Shown: positions 45,639 through 53,401 of the stretch, one piece after another
How the letters are laid out: every line of letters begins with the position of its first letter
Numbering within the stretch: the first letter of the stretch is position 1
NCBI RefSeq assembly: GCF_019021925.1
Contig: NZ_CP058990.1
Coordinates: forward strand, 1,790,001 to 1,854,000
Reading direction: 5' to 3'
DNA length: 64,000 bases
Source: Cellulophaga sp. HaHaR_3_176
GTDB lineage: Bacteria; Bacteroidota; Bacteroidia; Flavobacteriales; Flavobacteriaceae
Position numbers and translations under genes: made by a program
The notes under the pieces: generated by a model
The model's database searches: none
The model's input: only the letters and a program-made list of their open reading frames with translations
Told to the model about the DNA's origin: nothing

Positions 45639-46034
45639 ATGTATACAAAACACTTCAAGTATATGTATAAAAATGATGGATATGTAAAACGCTATAGTGA
45701 GAGCTTTAAGCTCAAAGTCTTGGCAGAACTTACCAAAGGAAACCATTCCAAAAGACAAATTGCATTAACTTACGGTATTCAATCCAGTACTATAAACGTA
45801 TGGATCAAAAAGTATGATCGTAAAGATTTAATGAATACCCGTGTAACCGTGCAAACAGACGATGAACTTTCCCGTATCAAAGCCCTTCAAAAAGAGCTCA
45901 ATCAACTTAAGGACCTTCTCATTAAAAAGGACCTGGACAAACTGGTGACCGATAGCTATCTCGAGGTAGCGGCCGAGAACCTAGGCTATAGAGATGTTGA
46001 AGAATTAAAAAAAAACTTAAACATAAAGCCCTAA
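45639..46034 (+). CDS. IS3-family transposase OrfA (helix-turn-helix)
   Basis: 131 residues. The HTH is YSESFKLKVLAELTKGNHSK, RQIALTYGIQSSTINVWIKK, and a leucine-zipper-like coil follows (LSRIKALQKELNQLKDLLIK). It binds the IS ends. A second ATG at 45663 (MYKNDGYVKRYS) could be the true start. The stop overlaps the orfB ATG by one base (TAATG), so reinitiation or frameshifting may give the full transposase. Confidence 0.92.
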   Translation: MYTKHFKYMYKNDGYVKRYSESFKLKVLAELTKGNHSKRQIALTYGIQSSTINVWIKKYDRKDLMNTRVTVQTDDELSRIKALQKELNQLKDLLIKKDLDKLVTDSYLEVAAENLGYRDVEELKKNLNIKP

Positions 46035-46891
46035 TGAAAGTAGCACCGATAAACCGTAATGAAAGGCTCTATTCAATTTGTACTATCTGTAATGCCTTTG
46101 ATCTGAAAAGAGATGCCTATTACAAATTCCAAAAACGTTTTGTTATCAAAAAACAGATAGAACAAGATGTAATCCAACTTGTTCGGGAAAGTAGAAGAAC
46201 ACTACCTCGAGAAGGTACCAGAAAACTCATGAGATCATTAAAAAATGAGTTTCAAAAGTACGACCTTAAAGTCGGTAGAGACCAGCTGTTCCGTATCCTA
46301 AGAGAAAATCGATTACTCGTTAGAAGAAAAAAATATTCTTCTAGAACCACAAATTCATATCATAGGTTTTATAAGTATGGTAATATTATAAAAGACTTGA
46401 AAATCAATAGACCTAATCAAGTCTGGGCTTCCGATATAACCTACATCAGAACCATTAAAGGATTCTGTTACCTAGCATTGATTACAGATATGTACTCACG
46501 TAAAATCGTTGGATATGACCTAAGTGATAGCCTAGAACTAAAAGGGTGTGTCAGAGCTTTAAATAAGGCTATTTACAATGCCAAGAATATTGACCAACTT
46601 ATTCATCACTCGGACAGAGGTATTCAATATTGCAGTAATGTCTATACTCAAATATTGAAAAGAAAGAAAATTAAAATCAGTATGACTGAAGAAAACCATT
46701 GCTATGAAAATGCCCTAGCAGAAAGGGTAAACGGTATTCTAAAAGATGAATTCTATCTTGACCAAACCTTTACCAGCGTGATACATGCGAAAAAAGCAGC
46801 CAAAAATGCAATCAAATTATACAACTCTAAAAGATTGCATTTATCTTTAGATTATAAAACACCTAATTACGTGCATCAATATGCCGCTTAA
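46034..46891 (+). CDS. IS3-family transposase OrfB (DDE integrase core)
   Basis: 285 residues: an HTH_21-like part (LVRESRRTLPREGTRKLMRS) and an rve catalytic core with Asp134 (WASDITYI), Asp194 (HHSDRGIQY) and Glu230 (ENALAERVNG), the DD(35)E spacing of the family. No stop or frameshift interrupts it. The start overlaps orfA by one base. Confidence 0.95.
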   Translation: MKVAPINRNERLYSICTICNAFDLKRDAYYKFQKRFVIKKQIEQDVIQLVRESRRTLPREGTRKLMRSLKNEFQKYDLKVGRDQLFRILRENRLLVRRKKYSSRTTNSYHRFYKYGNIIKDLKINRPNQVWASDITYIRTIKGFCYLALITDMYSRKIVGYDLSDSLELKGCVRALNKAIYNAKNIDQLIHHSDRGIQYCSNVYTQILKRKKIKISMTEENHCYENALAERVNGILKDEFYLDQTFTSVIHAKKAAKNAIKLYNSKRLHLSLDYKTPNYVHQYAA

Positions 46892-46959
46892 AACTAATAT
46901 TAATCTGTAGCCGTATTTTAGGACGTGACATTTTCAAAAATACAGTACACATTATTTCT

Positions 46960-47622
46960 ATGCGATTTTTTTATTTAGGAGAAACTAGAGAATTAAGTAT
47001 AATTGGGCATTACCCTCAAACTATGCGGACTAAAAATGTAGGATATAACGTAGATGCATTTAATTCTGAGCGTAAAGTAAAAGCAGACATATTCCCCGAT
47101 TTTGAGCCAAAGTATGGTTTGGATTTACAAATGGGAGCCAATGCTACTGATGCACTAGACAAATCTACTTTACCTTATGGTTTTGTAGTAAGTGAAAAGC
47201 TTAAAAAGCTTCTAATGAATTTTATGTTACCGCCTCATCGCTTTTACAAGATCGATGTTTACGGTACTGACAGAACATACTACTGGTTTCATTATATCAC
47301 GAACATTTGGAATTATATTGACTTTGAAAATACAGAAATCGAAGTCATTCATAAGTTTAAATTTGAAGTAGAGGAAATAAAAACATTTAGTTCTTTTGAA
47401 GAAATCATGACCTTTAAAAAAAGTTTGCCACGTCAAAATACCATTCGATTTGGCTCAATAAAATTGAGAAATAACTTTCCAAATTATGACTTATTTGAAA
47501 TGACTGGTCCTAAATATTATACTTTGATAAGCAATAAGTTGAAGCAAAGATTTGAAGAAGAAAAAATTACAGGAATTGGCTTAAAAGAATACACCAAAAT
47601 AAAACTAAACCAAAAGCTTTAG
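46960..47622 (+). CDS. Imm11-like accessory protein
   Basis: 220 residues, soluble. The segment LPYGFVVSEKLKKLLMNFML, then PHRFYKIDVYG and YYWFHYI, resembles the Imm11 (DUF1629) immunity family that protects against polymorphic toxins. No toxin gene adjoins it, so it would be an orphan immunity gene. It starts 29 bases after the IS3 element and is followed directly by spacer E. The assignment rests on a weak pattern match. Confidence 0.5.
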   Translation: MRFFYLGETRELSIIGHYPQTMRTKNVGYNVDAFNSERKVKADIFPDFEPKYGLDLQMGANATDALDKSTLPYGFVVSEKLKKLLMNFMLPPHRFYKIDVYGTDRTYYWFHYITNIWNYIDFENTEIEVIHKFKFEVEEIKTFSSFEEIMTFKKSLPRQNTIRFGSIKLRNNFPNYDLFEMTGPKYYTLISNKLKQRFEEEKITGIGLKEYTKIKLNQKL

Positions 47623-47700
47623 CTTCGTGCGAAGACGGAAACGAAAAGTTTCCTTGCTACCGCACTACGCTTAGCTAAACCGTTGCCAGTAATTAAACCG
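47623..47700. repeat. cassette-like spacer element E
   Basis: Directly after the stop of the Imm11-like gene come two hairpins, CTTCG-TG-CGAAG (47623-47634) and GGAAAC-GAAAA-GTTTCC (47637-47653), then CGCACTACGCTTAGCTAAAC and CGTTGCCAGTAATT. The last part matches the AAACCGTTG end of spacer A. The next gene starts 14 bases later. Confidence 0.6.
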
Positions 47701-47713
47701 AACCAGAAAAACT

Positions 47714-48142
47714 ATGGAAATTACATTAGAATATTGGAATGAATTAGCAAAACAAACTCTCCTAATTACTTCTTTATTAAGTGGTTTTTCAATTACGGTA
47801 GTAGCGAATCTATTGGTTTCTGACAAAAATGATAAACTGACTAATCGAATTTTGAAATCTGCGACTTTATCAGCTGGTTGTTTTCTTGTAACTGTTTTTG
47901 CAATGGTTCATATAATAATGACGACAACACCAGGTGGATATATTAAAAACGTTTCAATAGATGATTTTCAAATTGCTAGAATAATTGGAATGTTAACCTT
48001 TATGATTGGACTTTTCTCTCTATCTACTATGATCGGATTATCAGGTTGGACGAAATCTAAAAAAGTGGGCATATTTACAACTGCGATTGGTATACTGACA
48101 TTAATAATGATATTTATAACGATGACTAGATTTAACACCTAA
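47714..48142 (+). CDS. accessory four-helix membrane protein, unknown
   Basis: 142 residues with four hydrophobic helices (~14-34, 50-72, 88-110, 117-138) and a short soluble N-terminus (MEITLEYWNELAKQTLLIT). I do not recognise a family; size and layout fit small accessory membrane proteins, including possible toxin immunity proteins. It lies between two cassette-like spacers in the same orientation as the other genes here. Confidence 0.7.
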   Translation: MEITLEYWNELAKQTLLITSLLSGFSITVVANLLVSDKNDKLTNRILKSATLSAGCFLVTVFAMVHIIMTTTPGGYIKNVSIDDFQIARIIGMLTFMIGLFSLSTMIGLSGWTKSKKVGIFTTAIGILTLIMIFITMTRFNT

Positions 48143-48482
48143 ATACTGAAAACCTATTGAATAAAAAAGAACTACTGGCAACAATGGCTATAATTAATAC
48201 GGGTTTAGCTGTTTAAGATATAAAGCTGGAATATCAGCTATCACCACCAAATTTTTAAATTTGGCTTTTAAGATTGATAAGTTAAAAATAAAATATAAAA
48301 ATTCGGCTCTGTATTAATCCGAAACGAAAGTGCTTATTAACTGCCCTACTTGCCACAGCCGAGCTCTTGGTAACAATTTCACAGCTCATCCTTAGAAAAC
48401 CACAACTGAGAATCCTATTTTTCTATTAATAAGATTTGAGATTTATTATTGCTGTAAATAATAAATTAAAAAAAATTATAAT
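48143..48482. repeat. cassette-like spacer element B and flanks
   Basis: The 340-base gap holds no gene. It starts its recognisable part with CTGGCAACAATGGC, TATAATTAAT (48174-48199), the same core as spacer A, contains a palindrome CCAAATTT-TT-AAATTTGG, and ends in TTGGTAACA at 48367-48375. The remaining ~100 bases before the hydrolase gene are AT-rich without recognised signals. Confidence 0.6.
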
Positions 48483-49490
48483 ATGAAAATTTTAAATAAG
48501 ATTGGAAAAATAATTGTAATAAGTTGCTGCATTTATGCAATAATATCCTTAGCTCTAATTTGTTGGCCTATAAAGCTTGAAGAAAATGTCAAAAATTATG
48601 ATTATAGCTCAATAAAAACTCAAACTAATACACATTTAGGAGTTGAACAATGGACAAAAATGAGAGATAATAAAAAAATTTTTAATCGAGTTTATAAAAG
48701 TCAAAGTAAAGACATTATGATACTAATTCATGGTTCCGGATCTGACAGCAGATATTTGGCAGATATTGCCAATGCAATCGCTAATAAAAATATAGCAACT
48801 GTAATAACACCCGATATGAGAGGACACGGAAGAAACACAGGTAAAAGAGGTGATATTGATTTTATTGGGCAATTAGAAAATGACATTGAAGATTTTATTC
48901 AATTTAGTAAGAACAATTTCAATGCTCATAATATCATTCTTGCTGGACACTCTTCAGGTGGTGGGTTTGTATTAAGGTTTATTGGAAATCCAAAAAACAA
49001 AAAAGTAGATAAAGCAGTTTTAATTTCACCTTATTTAGGATATAAAGCACCGACAGTAAAATCAAATAGTGGTGGTTGGGTAAAAGTAGCCTTGAAAAGA
49101 ATAATCGGCCTTTCGATGCTTAATAATGTGTCTGTAAAAAACTTTAACCATTTGCCTGTGTTATTTTTTAACCGCCCAGAAACAATGAATGACAGTCTAC
49201 AAGTTCCGTCTTACTCATATAATATGACTATGAATTTTGACACAGAAGACTATCAAAAAGAGATAGATAACATTAATATACCTTGCATGGTTTTAGTTGG
49301 AAAAGAAGACGAAAGTTTTTATTCTGAACAATTCCTCACTGTATTTGAACCTGCCAAAAAATTTGTTCAGGTAAAAATTATGGAAAATGTAAAACATTTG
49401 GATATTGTAAAAAACAATAAAACATTCGGATTAATTCAGGAATGGAATAAAAAACAATTAAAAAATGTTGCCAATACGGTGTATCATTAA
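48483..49490 (+). CDS. alpha/beta hydrolase, membrane-anchored (S33-like)
   Basis: 335 residues with an N-terminal helix (IIVISCCIYAIISLALICW) that should anchor it facing the periplasm. The oxyanion-region loop is LIHGSGSDSRY, the nucleophile elbow GHSSGGG (Ser ~159), and the later acidic and His positions GKEDES and VKHLDIV fit a Ser-Asp-His triad. It could be a lysophospholipase- or monoacylglycerol-lipase-like enzyme. Its last seven codons and stop (VANTVYH) lie inside spacer C, so the end of the protein is supplied by the repeat. Confidence 0.82.
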   Translation: MKILNKIGKIIVISCCIYAIISLALICWPIKLEENVKNYDYSSIKTQTNTHLGVEQWTKMRDNKKIFNRVYKSQSKDIMILIHGSGSDSRYLADIANAIANKNIATVITPDMRGHGRNTGKRGDIDFIGQLENDIEDFIQFSKNNFNAHNIILAGHSSGGGFVLRFIGNPKNKKVDKAVLISPYLGYKAPTVKSNSGGWVKVALKRIIGLSMLNNVSVKNFNHLPVLFFNRPETMNDSLQVPSYSYNMTMNFDTEDYQKEIDNINIPCMVLVGKEDESFYSEQFLTVFEPAKKFVQVKIMENVKHLDIVKNNKTFGLIQEWNKKQLKNVANTVYH

Positions 49491-49545
49491 TTGCTTGATC
49501 ATTGCCGACTTACGTACATTCTTGTGAAATATTCTATCTGTGATT
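49467..49545. repeat. cassette-like spacer element C
   Basis: GTTGCCAATACGGTGTATC, then ATTAATTGC and ACTTACG and AATATTC, align to spacer A from its first base with about 51 of 68 identical positions by eye. It overlaps the 3' end of the hydrolase gene by 24 bases. I could not locate a clear right end before the aminopeptidase gene. Confidence 0.6.
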
Positions 49546-49606
49546 TATTTGCTAAATTTAAAACTTAAAACACGTAAAAAACTACAGAGGCAAATAAAAA
49601 AACAAT

Positions 49607-50371
49607 ATGTCAATAACAAAGGAAGCCGAATTAATCGGAATGAAAAAAATAAGTGAAGTTGTTGGAACTACGCTAAAATTAATGAGAGAGTACGCTAAAG
49701 TTGGTATGTCAACTAAAGAGCTCGATGAATATGGCGGTGAAATTTTAAAGAGTTATGGAGCTAAATCTGCACCTTATGAGACTTATGGTTTTCCTGGTTA
49801 TTCTTGTATTAGTATAAATAAAGAAGCCGCACACGGAATACCTTCAGAGAAAAAAATATTAAAAGAAGGAGATTTAATTAATATTGATGTATCTGCAGAA
49901 CTAAATGGATTTTGGTCTGATAATGGTGGCTCTTTTGTTCTTGGAAAAGACATTCATAAGCATCAACCTCTTGTAGATGCTTCTAAAGATATTTTGCGCA
50001 AAGCAATAAACAATATCAAAGGTGGAGTGAAAATATCTGATATTGGATATTTAATAGAAACTGAAGCAAAAAAATCTGGATTCAAAGTCATTAAAAACTT
50101 GGCTGGTCACGGAGTTGGTAGAAGTTTACATGAAGAGCCGGAAAATATATTAAACTACAGAGTTAAAAGTAATAGAGAACGATTTAAAAAAAATACAACG
50201 GTTGCAATTGAAACTTTTATTTCAACAAAATCTACTATTGCGGTTGAACTGAATGACGGTTGGACTTTAGTAGGAAATAAAGGTGGGTTTGTAACCCAAC
50301 ACGAACAGACAATATTAATTACAGACAAGAGCCCTATTATTTTGACAGAATCAAATGGAATGTGGAATTAA
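49607..50371 (+). CDS. map: type I methionine aminopeptidase
   Basis: 254 residues, normal length. The metal ligands are visible: Asp in NIDVSAELNGFWSDNGG (two Asp), His in NLAGHGVGRSLHEEP, Glu in AIETFIST and Glu in VTQHEQTILIT. His ~79 (AAHGIP) is the substrate-contact His. It removes the initiator Met of new proteins. Its place among accessory genes suggests a second copy, because the housekeeping copy is usually in the ribosomal-protein operon. It may be specialised or supply resistance to an inhibitor. Confidence 0.9.
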   Translation: MSITKEAELIGMKKISEVVGTTLKLMREYAKVGMSTKELDEYGGEILKSYGAKSAPYETYGFPGYSCISINKEAAHGIPSEKKILKEGDLINIDVSAELNGFWSDNGGSFVLGKDIHKHQPLVDASKDILRKAINNIKGGVKISDIGYLIETEAKKSGFKVIKNLAGHGVGRSLHEEPENILNYRVKSNRERFKKNTTVAIETFISTKSTIAVELNDGWTLVGNKGGFVTQHEQTILITDKSPIILTESNGMWN

Positions 50372-50409
50372 TCATTTGGTAAAATAACCTTATCTGAACC
50401 CATTAAAAC

Positions 50410-50789
50410 TTACGAACAGTCATTACAAACCCAAGTTAGAACACAGTTAGCGTTTTGGACTTCATAACCATTGGGAAATGAATATGCTACAGCTACTTGC
50501 AAGCATTCAATGGAATCATACAACAAATATCGAAAATGAAAATAATGTTGAATAACCGCTGCTTTATTCTTACATTTTTTTTATAAATAACAAAGTGCTT
50601 TTTCCCATCCTTTGCAACAATTTTATGAATGATATCGGCTTCACAAAATCTATTTAAAACTCTATAAATTGTAGCCCTATTGATATCAATAGTCAATGCC
50701 CTTTCAATTGCATCTTGACTTAGCGCTTTCCTTGAACTTAAAAGCAACTTCAATATTGCCTCTTTTGTAGGCGTATTTCTTCGATTCAT
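50410..50789 (-). pseudogene. Zur/Fur-family regulator gene with frameshift
   Basis: From ATG 50789 the frame reads a typical Fur/Zur winged helix (NTPTKEAILKLLLSSRKALS, DINRATIYRVLNRFCEADII, KDGKKHFVIYKK). At an A8 run on the minus strand (T8 at 50575-50582) the frame is lost. In another frame the Fur C-terminus continues (QHYFHFRYLLYDSIECL, FPNGYEVQNANCVLTWVCND) to a TAA at 50410-50412. Adding one A would restore one protein. The first zinc-binding CxxC is changed to YLLY, which favours real decay over a sequencing error. Read as is, the product stops at 50493 with a nonsense tail. Confidence 0.8.
50575..50582 (-). other. homopolymer A8 tract at the frameshift
   Basis: The minus strand reads TAT, eight A, TGT. 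Nine A would give Tyr-Lys-Lys-Lys-Cys and join both halves of the Fur protein. The tract is therefore the likely site of a one-base deletion, of polymerase slippage, or of an assembly error. Confidence 0.75.
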
Positions 50790-50795
50790 ATTTTT

Positions 50796-50816
50796 TATTG
50801 CAACTAAGTTGCAATA
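50796..50816. promoter_or_regulatory. Zur/Fur-type operator palindrome
   Basis: TATTGCAAC-TAA-GTTGCAATA is a perfect 9-bp inverted repeat with a 3-base centre, between the zur-like gene and the divergent oxidoreductase. It ends 7 bases before the zur-like ATG and overlaps the TTG (-33) of the oxidoreductase promoter. A related palindrome lies at the aztD-like promoter (53422-53446). Confidence 0.75.
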
Positions 50817-50842
50817 ACACAACATATATATATATATATTTG
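50809..50842 (+). promoter_or_regulatory. promoter with (AT)8 spacer tract
   Basis: TTG (50809-50811) and TATATTTG (50835-50842) form a promoter with a 23-base spacer, at the long end of the accepted range. Sixteen bases of (AT)8 (50824-50839) make up most of the spacer and the start of the -7 box. A gain or loss of one AT unit changes the spacing by 2 bases, which could switch promoter strength. Confidence 0.55.
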
Positions 50843-50887
50843 GCAAAAATTACTATTGCGACAAAATCGCGTTTAAAGTTTTGTTTA

Positions 50888-51889
50888 ATGAATAGAAGAG
50901 AACTTATAAAACAACTTGGAGTATTTGGTTTAGCATATACATTACCAGGGTCTTTATCGCTCTTCGCTCAATACAATAGCAGCATGGATACAAAAGAATT
51001 TGAAGTAATAATTGTTGGTGGGAGTTATGCAGGGCTCTCTGCCGCAATGAGTTTAGGACGTTCATTGAGAGAAACATTGATCATAGATGCGGGAAAACCG
51101 TGTAACCGCCAAACACCACATTCTCATAATTTTCTGACCCAAGACGGAAGTACACCAAAAGAAATAGCTGAAATCGCTAAAAACCAACTAGCGATATATG
51201 ACAGCATCAAATTTTATAACGGCCTTGCCGTAAGTGCCAAGAAGATTAAAAAAGGTTTTGAAATCACAACTTCAAATGGTGATGTTTTTACAGCAAAAAA
51301 ATTGGTTTTTGCTTCAGGAATTAAAGACATAATGCCTGATATACCTGGATTTTCTCAATGTTGGGGAATTTCAGTAGTTCACTGTCCTTATTGCCACGGT
51401 TACGAAATACGAAATAAAAAAACTGCTATAATCGCTAACGGAGAAAGAGCATTTCACCTTGCATCTTTAGTGAACAATTTAACAAAAGAAATTACAATCA
51501 TCACTTCGGGAACGAAGGAATTCAAAGAAAACCAACTCGATACGTTAAAGCAGTACAATATTAAAATTGTAGAAAAAGAAATTACAACGCTTGAACATAA
51601 AAATGGGCAATTAGAAACTATTGTATTTAAAGATGGTAGTAAAGAAAATTATGAGTGTGCATATGCTTCAATCCCATTTGAACAAAATTCTAGCATACCA
51701 AAACAATTAGGCTGTGCATTTACGGAACACGGCCATATTGAGGTCAATTCTATGCAGAAAACTACAGAAGAAGGCGTTTTTGCTTGTGGCGACAATAGTA
51801 CGTTAATGCGCTCTGTAGCAATAGCAGTTTCTGGAGGAAACATTTCTGGAGCTGTTGTTAATAATGAATTAACACAGGAAATTTTTTAA
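50888..51889 (+). CDS. thioredoxin-reductase-like FAD/NAD(P) oxidoreductase with Tat-like leader
   Basis: ATG 50888 gives 333 residues with an RR leader (MNRRELIKQLGVFGLAYTLP); ATG 50984 (MDTKEFEVIIVGGSYAGLSA) would give the usual cytosolic form of 301 residues. The FAD loop is VGGSYAGLSAAMSLGR, the redox site CPYCHG (~residues 172-177), and the C-terminal FAD motif EGVFACGDNS. The NAD(P)-binding part has NGERAFHLASLV in place of a classic GxGxxG, so cofactor use may be altered. It is divergent from the zur-like gene, with the operator on its -33 box, suggesting zinc control. Confidence 0.82.
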   Translation: MNRRELIKQLGVFGLAYTLPGSLSLFAQYNSSMDTKEFEVIIVGGSYAGLSAAMSLGRSLRETLIIDAGKPCNRQTPHSHNFLTQDGSTPKEIAEIAKNQLAIYDSIKFYNGLAVSAKKIKKGFEITTSNGDVFTAKKLVFASGIKDIMPDIPGFSQCWGISVVHCPYCHGYEIRNKKTAIIANGERAFHLASLVNNLTKEITIITSGTKEFKENQLDTLKQYNIKIVEKEITTLEHKNGQLETIVFKDGSKENYECAYASIPFEQNSSIPKQLGCAFTEHGHIEVNSMQKTTEEGVFACGDNSTLMRSVAIAVSGGNISGAVVNNELTQEIF

Positions 51890-51898
51890 TATGGATGA

Positions 51899-52069
51899 AA
51901 TATTATAATAAACATAAAATCAGAATGTCACTCAGAAGAAATTCTGCAATTTTTAAAAAATAAGTATCCAAATCTGAAAATCAATTTCGACTCGGAAGAT
52001 TTCAACAAACCACATCTTTACGGTCATTATATTTTAAGAATTGAAAAAGAAACCATTGATATAAATTGA
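51899..52069 (+). pseudogene. open frame without start codon, gene remnant
   Basis: 56 sense codons without ATG, GTG or TTG initiator after an in-frame TGA at 51896. The translation (KSECHSEEILQFLKNKYPNL, FDSEDFNKPHLYGHYILRIE) has a normal protein-like composition, which suggests the 3' end of a lost gene. No family recognised. Confidence 0.35.
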
Positions 52070-52120
52070 ATTTAGATACCACTTAATGGCTAAAGAATTA
52101 AGCTATTTTAAGAAACAAAA

Positions 52121-52143
52121 AAACCGAGTCAAAACTCGGTTTT
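52121..52143. terminator. bidirectional rho-independent terminator
   Basis: AAACCGAGT and ACTCGGTTT form a 9-bp stem with loop CAAA, with extra A on the left and a TTT-rich right side. It lies just downstream of the aztD-like gene (minus strand). Confidence 0.85.
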
Positions 52144-52165
52144 ATATAAATTAAGTAATCTTATT

Positions 52166-53377
52166 TTAATGTTCTATATCGTATGCTAATATTGTAAATT
52201 GATATGGTGTTATAGCTAATTGAAACTCTTTAGTAAGCACCATTTCTTCTAAATTGTATTGTATTATTTTTTCTTCAGAAGGTATAGATATGTATAAGGA
52301 ATTATCAAAATAATCTATATTACTAATAACAGAATCGTGGTCAGTAGATTCTGTATCCATTGGAACAGGTACTTGGTCTGCATATATTACAGCTTTAGAG
52401 GCAACATCGGTAACTTTAAAATCTCCATTTTTAGTTAAACTTAATACTTCTTTTTTGTCTCTAGAAACTATACATTTAAATAAATCTGTAGTTTCATGTA
52501 TTGGACTAATTTCTTCACTATCTATATCAATAAAATAGGCTCCTTTACTCGTTGTATAGCCAACAAAAATATTAGAAGAATTGGTAGCTAATATACTTCC
52601 AAACCACTCATTATCTTCAAAATTAGTTGGGTAACTAATAATTTTTTGTTCACCAGTATCATTAACAACTAATACCCCTGTATTAGAACCAAAAAGAGCT
52701 GTTGTATTGTTACCCGCACTACCGTGAATTCCAGATGTACTTAAACTTTGTTCTTCTTGTGATACAATTTCACCTTCTTGATTTATAATGTGAACTTTTT
52801 CTGGTAATACAGCTCCATTTCCTAAATTGGTAACTGCTATGTTTCCATTTCTAAAAATTACCATTGCTCCATGATGCGCTGTGGTTCCTGTAGAAATACT
52901 TTTAACTAGTTCATTAGTTTCTATTGTTTTTTCATTAAAAAGACTAAGGGTTGCATCTCCGTCGTTATAAATAGCAACGTAATCTTGTTCAGATTTAAAA
53001 TGTGTTGGTTCTGAGCTTTCAAATTTTACCGCAGCAAACCCTGTTTCTCCTAAATCATGACTGTGATCTCCATGATCTATTTCTCCACCAATATTAAATG
53101 TTTCTGTAAAGTTGTTATCTCTATGAGTAATAACACCATACCTGCCAGATTCTGTAGCATAGATGCTACCTTTTGCATATGATGCCTGGTAAGTTTTAAC
53201 TTCTTCACTATCCAGATTTATAAAATTTAATGTGGGCGAATTAGTATCAGAAATTAATAAAGAGATATTTTCATGGGTTTCATGATCTTCTTCAATACTA
53301 ACTGCATCATCATCTTTTGAACAAGCCGTAAATAGAACTGTTAAAGCTAAAAGAGGTAAAAAAGTAATCTTTTTCAT
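52166..53377 (-). CDS. AztD-like zinc-binding beta-propeller lipoprotein
   Basis: 403 residues with lipoprotein signal LTVLFTAC and acidic SKDDD after the Cys, the pattern linked to surface export in Flavobacteriia. The rest repeats WD/YVTN-like blades (GSIYATESGRYGVITHRD, SILATNSSNIFVGYTT, KCIVSRDKKEVLSLT). It has His-rich loops EEDHETHEN, GEIDHGDHSHDLG and TTAHHGAM like AztD, the periplasmic zinc chaperone of AztABCD transporters. No zinc ABC transporter gene is beside it. The promoter carries a Zur-type palindrome, so expression in zinc starvation is likely. Confidence 0.75.
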   Translation of the reverse strand: MKKITFLPLLALTVLFTACSKDDDAVSIEEDHETHENISLLISDTNSPTLNFINLDSEEVKTYQASYAKGSIYATESGRYGVITHRDNNFTETFNIGGEIDHGDHSHDLGETGFAAVKFESSEPTHFKSEQDYVAIYNDGDATLSLFNEKTIETNELVKSISTGTTAHHGAMVIFRNGNIAVTNLGNGAVLPEKVHIINQEGEIVSQEEQSLSTSGIHGSAGNNTTALFGSNTGVLVVNDTGEQKIISYPTNFEDNEWFGSILATNSSNIFVGYTTSKGAYFIDIDSEEISPIHETTDLFKCIVSRDKKEVLSLTKNGDFKVTDVASKAVIYADQVPVPMDTESTDHDSVISNIDYFDNSLYISIPSEEKIIQYNLEEMVLTKEFQLAITPYQFTILAYDIEH

Positions 53378-53401
53378 ATTTTGTTTTTATTTGTTGGAGC
53401 G

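Larger units (their letters stand above)
45623..46930 (+). mobile_element. IS3-family insertion sequence
   Basis: 1308 bases bounded by related inverted ends: TGACCCGTCCTGAAATA on the left and, on the reverse strand, TGTCACGTCCTAAAATA on the right (about 19 of 25 positions agree). It contains orfA and orfB overlapping at TAATG. No short target duplication is evident (left flank ...TAATAT, right flank TTTTCA...), so the copy may have rearranged after insertion, or the ends are off by a few bases. Both ORFs are intact, so the element may be active. Confidence 0.9.

Noticed and set aside
45623..46930. Target-site duplication of the IS3 element
   Set aside because: Flanks TAATAT and TTTTCA do not match at 3, 4 or 5 bases; TATTAAT-like strings occur near both ends, but one is inside the element.
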